From Clostridiales bacterium (lineage in GTDB: Bacteria; Bacillota; Clostridia; WRLR01), in NCBI GenBank assembly GCA_031263625.1, contig JAISFK010000320.1, positions 1 through 10,123 on the forward strand: 10,123 bases of DNA, read 5' to 3'. Below, piece by piece: positions 5,291 to 10,123 of this stretch. The notes below the pieces were generated by a model, which had not been told where the DNA came from, made no database searches, and saw only the letters and a program-made list of their open reading frames with translations. The number at the start of each line of letters is the position of its first letter. Position 1 is the first letter of the stretch. Position numbers and translations under genes: made by a program.

Positions 5291-7870
5291 CTATTCGTCG
5301 CCTGCCGCGCTTGCCGCGCCCGCCGCCGCGACTGCCGCAGCCACCGGGTCCCCCTCCCCCGCCGCCGGCGCCGCCCCCTTGTCGGGCGCCAGCACAAAGT
5401 CGCCGCCAGCGAAGTCTATGCTCACGCTGTCGCCCTCCTTGACGCGCCCGCCGAGCATCTCCTCGGCCAGCTTGTCCTCGATTACGTTCTGTATCGTGCG
5501 CCTCAGCGGCCGCGCGCCGAACACGGGGTCGTACCCCTGCCTGGCGAGCTCGTCAATCGCGGCGTCCGTGACCTCTATGGAAATTTTGTTCTGCCTGAGC
5601 CGCTCCTTGAGCACGTTCGTCATCATCAGCGCGATCTGCCGCAGCTCGTCCTTCGTGTGCGGCCTGAACACGATCACGTCGTCAACCCTGTTCAGGAACT
5701 CAGGCCGGAACGCCTTCTTCAGCTCGCCCATGACGCTGTCCTTGATCTCCTTGTACGAGAAGTCCGCGCCGGAGTCGGCCGCCGACACGAAGCCGAGCTT
5801 CTTGCGCTCCGTGATCGTGCGCGCCCCCGCGTTGGAAGTCATTATTATGACCGTGTTGCGGAAGTCCACGAGCTTGCCGTGCGCGTCCGTGAGCCGGCCG
5901 TCCTCCAGTATCTGTAGCAGGATGTTGAACACGTCCGGGTGGGCCTTCTCGATCTCGTCGAAAAGCACGACCGAATACGGCTTGCGCCTCACCTTCTCCG
6001 TGAGCTGCCCGCCCTCGTCGTACCCGACGTACCCCGGCGGGGAGCCGACGAGCCGCGACACGTTGAACTTTTCCATGTACTCGGACATGTCGAACCGCAC
6101 CAGCGCGTCCTCGTCCCCGAACATGGCCTCCGCGAGGGCCTTGCACAGCTCGGTCTTGCCGACGCCGGTCGGGCCGAGGAATATGAACGAGCCGACGGGC
6201 CGCTTGGGATCCTTCAGCCCGACGCGCCCGCGCTTGATGGCCTTGGATATGGCGAGCACCGCCTCGTCCTGGCCTATCAGGCGCTTGTGCAGCGTTTCCT
6301 CCATGTGCGCTATCCGGTACGCCTCCTCCTGCTCCATCTTCCTGACCGGCACGCCCGTCCAGCCCGTCACGACGTCCGCGATGTCGCCCTCGCCGACCGA
6401 GTCGCCGTTCGCCGCCGTGCTCTTGCGCCACTCCAGGCGCAGCCCCTGCAGCTCGTCCTTCGCGGCGCGCTCCTTGTCCCTCAGCTGCGCGGCCTTCTCG
6501 AACTGCTGGTCCTTGATCGCGTCCTCCTTGAGCTGCGCGAGCTCGGCCACCCTGTCCTCGATCTTTTTCATGTCCGGCGGGGCGGTGTACGACTTGAGCC
6601 TGACCTTCGACGACGCCTCGTCAACCAGGTCGATCGCCTTGTCCGGCAGGAACCTGTCCGTTATGTAGCGGTCGGACAGCCTCACGGCGGCCTCGAGCGC
6701 CTCGTCGGTGATCTTGACCCTGTGGTGCGCCTCGTATTTGTCCCTGATCCCCTTCAGGATGGCGAGCGATTCCTCCTTGGTCGGCTCGTCAACCGTTATG
6801 GGCTGAAACCGCCGCTCAAGCGCGGCGTCGCGCTCGACGTGCTTGCGGTACTCGTTCAGCGTCGTCGCGCCGATGACCTGTATCTCGCCGCGCGCCAGCT
6901 GCGGCTTCAGGATGTTCGCGGCGTCGATCGCGCCCTCCGCGGCGCCGGCGCCTATGATCGTGTGCATCTCGTCGATGAACAGTATGATGTTGCCGGCCCT
7001 GCGTATCTCGTCCAGCGCCTTTTTCAGCCGCTCCTCGAACTCGCCCCGGTATTTCGCGCCCGCGACCATCGCGGACAGGTCGAGCGACACCACCCGCCTG
7101 TCTTTGAGCAGCTCCGGCACGACGCTCTGGATGATCCGCTGCGCGAAGCCCTCCACGATGGCCGTCTTGCCGACGCCCGGCTCGCCTATCAGGCACGGGT
7201 TGTTCTTCGTGCGGCGGCTGAGTATCTGTATGACGCGCTCAATCTCCCGGTCCCTGCCCACTACCGGGTCGAATTTGTCCTCCTTCGCCATTTCGGTAAA
7301 ATCCCTGCCGAACTGGTTCAGCACGGGCGTGCTGGCCGAGCCGGGCTTCCCCGCCCCGCCGACGCCCGCCGACGCCGCCGTGTACGGCCTCTGCCCGGAC
7401 GCCGCCTTGGGATCCTGGCCGTATTCGGACAGCAGCCTGAGCATTTCGCTGACCATGCGCTGCGGATCGACGCTGAGGTTCATCATGATCCGCACGGCGA
7501 CGGAATCCCCGTCCTTCATGACGGCGAGCAGCAGGTGCTCCGTGCCGATGTAGTTCTTCCCCATCTGGCGGGCCTCCCTGTAGCTCGCCTCCAGTATGCT
7601 CTTGCTGCGCGGCGTGAAGCCCGCGATCTTGTCAACGGGCTTGCTCCCCCTGCCGAGCAGCATGTCTATCTCGTAGATTATCTTGTCCTCCGTCACGCCC
7701 TGGTTCGCGAGCACTTTCGCGGCGATCCCGGTCCCCTCCCGCACAAGGCCCAGCAGCAGGTGCTCGGAGCCGACGTTCTCGTGGCCCAGCATGAGCGCGG
7801 CCTCCTGCGCCTGCTGTATGGCCGCCACCGCCCTCTCTGTGTATCTCTCGTTCATGTTGTTTTCAACCAT
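5291..7870 (-). CDS. clpC: ATP-dependent Clp protease ATP-binding subunit ClpC
   Basis: ClpC is a hexameric AAA+ unfoldase that feeds proteins, including those tagged with phospho-arginine by McsB, to ClpP. The 859 residues show the expected order: two Clp_N repeats (about 8-150), first ATPase domain with Walker A GEPGVGKT (229-236) and Walker B ILFIDE (296-301), a UVR-type middle segment QQFEKAAQLRDKERAAKDEL (455-474), second ATPase domain with Walker A GPTGVGKT (566-573) and Walker B VVLFDE (634-639), then sensor-2 FGARPLRR. The UVR segment and the mcsB neighbour separate it from ClpA, ClpB and ClpE. The conserved part ends near residue 823; an Ala/Gly-rich tail follows (831-859). ATG 7870 has AAAAGGA directly against it, while ATG 7855 is 15 nt from that site, so the exact start is unsure by five codons. 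It lies 198 bp downstream of mcsB. Confidence 0.96.
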   Translation of the reverse strand: MVENNMNERYTERAVAAIQQAQEAALMLGHENVGSEHLLLGLVREGTGIAAKVLANQGVTEDKIIYEIDMLLGRGSKPVDKIAGFTPRSKSILEASYREARQMGKNYIGTEHLLLAVMKDGDSVAVRIMMNLSVDPQRMVSEMLRLLSEYGQDPKAASGQRPYTAASAGVGGAGKPGSASTPVLNQFGRDFTEMAKEDKFDPVVGRDREIERVIQILSRRTKNNPCLIGEPGVGKTAIVEGFAQRIIQSVVPELLKDRRVVSLDLSAMVAGAKYRGEFEERLKKALDEIRRAGNIILFIDEMHTIIGAGAAEGAIDAANILKPQLARGEIQVIGATTLNEYRKHVERDAALERRFQPITVDEPTKEESLAILKGIRDKYEAHHRVKITDEALEAAVRLSDRYITDRFLPDKAIDLVDEASSKVRLKSYTAPPDMKKIEDRVAELAQLKEDAIKDQQFEKAAQLRDKERAAKDELQGLRLEWRKSTAANGDSVGEGDIADVVTGWTGVPVRKMEQEEAYRIAHMEETLHKRLIGQDEAVLAISKAIKRGRVGLKDPKRPVGSFIFLGPTGVGKTELCKALAEAMFGDEDALVRFDMSEYMEKFNVSRLVGSPPGYVGYDEGGQLTEKVRRKPYSVVLFDEIEKAHPDVFNILLQILEDGRLTDAHGKLVDFRNTVIIMTSNAGARTITERKKLGFVSAADSGADFSYKEIKDSVMGELKKAFRPEFLNRVDDVIVFRPHTKDELRQIALMMTNVLKERLRQNKISIEVTDAAIDELARQGYDPVFGARPLRRTIQNVIEDKLAEEMLGGRVKEGDSVSIDFAGGDFVLAPDKGAAPAAGEGDPVAAAVAAAGAASAAGDE

Positions 7871-7897
7871 TCCTTTTCGAGTTATGGCGCAAAATAT

Positions 7898-8068
7898 GCG
7901 CTCTTGTGTTTTATGTGCTTGTGTTTTATGCGCTTGTGCTTCATATGCTTGTGCTTCGCGCGCGTATGATTTATATGCGCGCGCTTTATACGCTTGTGCT
8001 TTATTGCCTGTACTTTATATGATATGCGCACTCTATATGCCTGATATGTGCGCTTTATATGCCTGGGC
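7898..8068. repeat. Degenerate 15-bp tandem repeat filling the mcsB-clpC gap
   Basis: Reading the plus strand, units close to GCGCTTGTGCTTTAT follow one another from 7898: GTGCTTGTGTTTTAT, GCGCTTGTGCTTCAT, ATGCTTGTGCTTCGC, then a more diverged pair, then ACGCTTGTGCTTTAT, and increasingly irregular units up to the mcsB stop. About ten units can be traced. No ribosome site or convincing small gene is present, though 15 bp is a multiple of three and the array stays open as a pentapeptide repeat on the plus strand. In related bacteria mcsB and clpC are usually almost touching, so this array is an insertion into a normally tight operon. Confidence 0.7.
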
Positions 8069-10111
8069 TTATGCTTTCGCGCCCTCCCTGGTCTTCTCGC
8101 GCACGAGCGCCGCCCTGTGGACGTCGCGCTCCTCCGAGTTCAGCATCCGGCCGAACATCTTCTGGATGTACGCGGGCTGCACGAGCGTCAGCAGCCGGTC
8201 CAGCCTTTTTATGCTGATGTCGCGTATGGTGCCCATGTCCACGCCTAGCCGCACGTCGGACCACATCCGCATGAACTCCTCCGACGTCAGGACGCGCGCG
8301 TTCTGGAGTATGCCATACGCCCTGTATACGCGATCCTGGAACTGGATCGGGCTCTTTTGCGCCAGCTCCTGCCGCAGGCGCGACTCGTGCCCGGCGATCT
8401 GCGACGCCACGTTTTTGACGGAGGCGATGATCTCCTCCTCGTTCCTGCCCAGCGAGCCTTGGTTCGAGAACTGGAACATGCTGCCGGACGTTTCGCTGTT
8501 CTCGCCGTAAATGCCCCTGACCGCGACGCCGATCTTGCCGCAGGCCTCCAGTATGCCCTTGATGTGGCCGGTCATGACCAGCGCCGGCAGGTGCAGCATG
8601 AACGAGGCCCTCATGCCGGTGCCGAGGTTCGTCGGGCAGCTTGTGAGATAGCCCAGGCTCTGGTCGAACGCGATCTCGAAGCTCTTGTCGAAAATGCGGT
8701 CCACGCGGCAGCATGCCTCATACGCGGCGTCGATGCCCGCCGACTGCACAATGCACTGGATCCTCAGATGATCCTCCTCGTTCAGCATGACGCTGAGCGC
8801 CTCGTCCTTGGAAACGATCGCGGCGCTCGGCCTGTCGCCCGTTATGAGGTCGGGGCTGACAAGCCGCTTCTCGACGAGCATCATTTTGTCTATGCTGTCG
8901 AGCTGCTGCATTTCGACGTACACGTAGTCCTTCGCGTTGATATCGGGGCTCGCGAAAAATGCGTCCTTCGCCTTGCGCAGCAGCGCCTTCGCCTGGTCGC
9001 GCTTTATCCTGCCGGGGAACAGCGCGCCGCTGAAGTTTCTGGCGAGCCTCACGCGGCTGCTCATCGCGATGTGCCTGTTGAAGGCGCCGGATGCGCCGGC
9101 GCTGGCGCTGGCAGCTCCGCCCGATGCGGCGGAGGCGGCCGAGGCGGCCGAGGCGCTTGCGGCGCCTGAAGCGCTGGCGCCGCCTGAGTCACTAGCACTA
9201 TCTGTGCCGCCAGCACTGCCTGTAACGCTTGCGGCGCCCGATGCGGCCGAGCTGGCCAAGCCGCTTGCGGTGTCCGAAGCGGCCGATACGGCCGAGTCGC
9301 TTGCGGCGCCCGATGCGACTGATCCGCTTGCGGTGTCTAAAGCGCTGGCACCGTCCGATGCGGCCGATACGGCCGAGTCGCTTGCGGCGCCCGAACTGCC
9401 AGCAACGCCAGCGCCGCCCGCATTGCCTGGGGCATCTGAGTCACTGGCGCTGTCCGCGCCGCCTGTTTTGTCTGAAGCGCTTGAGGCGGCCGATGCAGCT
9501 GAACCGCTTGCGGCGCCCGTTTTGCCTGCGCCGCCCGCGATGTTTATGCCGCCTGCTTTGCCCGGAGCGCCCGTATTTGTCGCGTTGCCAGCGCTTTTCG
9601 CGCCATCGGCAACGCCCGATCCGTTGGCGCCGCCCGCGCTTCCCGCTCCGAGCGCGATGCTCGGCTCGCTCGCGCTGTTTGCGCCGCCATCGCTGCCCGC
9701 GCCATGCGCCCCGCGCGCGTTGCCCGCATCGCTGCCTGCGCCGCTCGCGCTTTCCCCGCCGTTCGCATTGTTCAGGCCGCCTGCTGTGCTTGGCTTGCTC
9801 ACGCCGCCCATTTTGCCAGCATTGCCAGCGCCGCCCGCGCCATTCGCCTTGCCCCCCGTGCCGCTCGCCCCGCCGCTTGAGCCGCCCGCGCTGTCTGCGC
9901 TCTCCGTGCCGCCCGCGTTGCCCGCGCCGCCAACCTTGCCCGTTCTGCTTGCGCTGCCCGCTCCACGGGCAACGCCGCCTGCGCCGCTCGCATTGCCCGT
10001 GCCTCCGGCGATTTTCGCGGCGTCCGCGCCACTGGCATCGTTATCCGCGCCGCTCAAGCTGTCCGCGCCGTTGCCCGCATCGCCGCCCGCCTTGCCGGCG
10101 CCGTTTGTCAT
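8069..10111 (-). CDS. mcsB: Protein-arginine kinase McsB with a long Gly/Ala/Ser-rich N-terminal extension
   Basis: McsB phosphorylates arginines on misfolded proteins and on the CtsR repressor, marking them for ClpC-ClpP. The kinase domain covers about 345-680: SSRVRLARN (351-359), NEEDHLRIQ (444-452) with the catalytic glutamates, TSCPTNLGTGMRAS (490-503) with the conserved cysteine C492, RGIYGENSE (532-540) and the C-terminal allosteric RDxxRA site as RDVHRA (662-667). All look functional. In place of the roughly 20 residues that normally precede SSRxRLARN there are about 342 residues made almost wholly of Gly, Ala, Ser, Asn, Asp and Thr. The frame stays open to the right edge. The ATG at 10111 has no clear ribosome site in the 12 bases left, so the real start could lie outside. 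A TAA in another frame just upstream (minus strand, GATAAAACGGATATG) could be the mcsA stop, favouring this ATG. clpC is downstream. Confidence 0.93.
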   Translation of the reverse strand: MTNGAGKAGGDAGNGADSLSGADNDASGADAAKIAGGTGNASGAGGVARGAGSASRTGKVGGAGNAGGTESADSAGGSSGGASGTGGKANGAGGAGNAGKMGGVSKPSTAGGLNNANGGESASGAGSDAGNARGAHGAGSDGGANSASEPSIALGAGSAGGANGSGVADGAKSAGNATNTGAPGKAGGINIAGGAGKTGAASGSAASAASSASDKTGGADSASDSDAPGNAGGAGVAGSSGAASDSAVSAASDGASALDTASGSVASGAASDSAVSAASDTASGLASSAASGAASVTGSAGGTDSASDSGGASASGAASASAASAASAASGGAASASAGASGAFNRHIAMSSRVRLARNFSGALFPGRIKRDQAKALLRKAKDAFFASPDINAKDYVYVEMQQLDSIDKMMLVEKRLVSPDLITGDRPSAAIVSKDEALSVMLNEEDHLRIQCIVQSAGIDAAYEACCRVDRIFDKSFEIAFDQSLGYLTSCPTNLGTGMRASFMLHLPALVMTGHIKGILEACGKIGVAVRGIYGENSETSGSMFQFSNQGSLGRNEEEIIASVKNVASQIAGHESRLRQELAQKSPIQFQDRVYRAYGILQNARVLTSEEFMRMWSDVRLGVDMGTIRDISIKRLDRLLTLVQPAYIQKMFGRMLNSEERDVHRAALVREKTREGAKA
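9083..10111 (-). repeat. Gly/Ala/Ser low-complexity coding region with internal duplication
   Basis: About 1 kb encoding units such as GGAGNAGG, GAGGAGNAG and SAASAASAASGG. It is Gly/Asn-richer far from the kinase (residues 1-200) and Ala/Ser/Asp-richer near it (200-342). A 35-bp block at 9279-9313 recurs exactly at 9360-9394, 81 bp (27 codons) apart, so the peptide GAASDSAVSAASD appears at residues 241-253 and 268-280. The composition resembles mycobacterial PGRS repeats only superficially; there is no PE domain. Confidence 0.8.
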
Positions 10112-10123
10112 ATCCGTTTTATC

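Noticed and set aside
5939..7969. Very long plus-strand open frame (676 codons) opposite clpC
   Set aside because: It is antisense to a clearly conserved clpC gene and arises from its GC-rich codon use; composition is Arg/Leu/Pro-heavy with no domain.
7683..8510. Plus-strand frame with a Cys/Ala/Tyr pentapeptide repeat
   Set aside because: It spans the 15-bp tandem array and is antisense to clpC and mcsB at its ends; no start signal supports it.

Overview
The window looks like a chromosome segment of a high-GC member of the Bacillota, most likely an uncultured clostridium. The main evidence is an mcsB-clpC pair (protein-arginine kinase plus the UVR-containing Clp ATPase it works with), a membrane-anchored Amidase_3 cell-wall hydrolase, Shine-Dalgarno sites of the GGAGG type and several small accessory genes. 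No rRNA, tRNA or CRISPR array was seen.

Layout. Positions 1-397 (minus) hold the 5' end of an AAA-ATPase-like/PD-(D/E)XK family gene that runs off the left edge; its N-terminus is a Gly/Asp/Arg/Ala-rich repeat and a good extended -10 box lies upstream. Positions 398-1050 have no confident gene. A 64-residue protein follows (1051-1245), then a leader with three inverted repeats, then an N-acetylmuramoyl-L-alanine amidase (1433-2779) with a roughly 210-residue Ala/Ser/Gln/Pro linker. From about 2790 to 4160 the DNA is visibly AT-richer: a CcbP-like calcium-binding protein (2825-3193) and a RelB/RelE-type toxin-antitoxin locus with its own promoter. Two near-identical directly repeated short elements of about 100 bp (3193-3293 and 3906-4005) bracket the antitoxin. 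The first sits inside the ccbP stop codon without changing the protein. The second sits inside the toxin gene and breaks it; both halves can be rejoined in frame by removing 102 bp. A PfkB-family fructokinase (4166-5149) follows and is convergent with the clpC gene.

The right half, on the minus strand, is the heat-shock/protein quality-control operon: mcsB (8069-10111, possibly extending past the edge) and clpC (5291-7870). ctsR and mcsA would be expected just beyond the right edge. McsB marks proteins with phospho-arginine and ClpC unfolds marked proteins for ClpP.

The unusual theme is low-complexity expansion. McsB carries about 342 Gly/Ala/Ser residues before its kinase domain, the amidase and the left-edge ATPase carry their own biased stretches, ClpC has an Ala/Gly tail with a decayed second copy of its coding DNA beyond the stop, and the mcsB-clpC gap is filled by a degenerate 15-bp tandem repeat.
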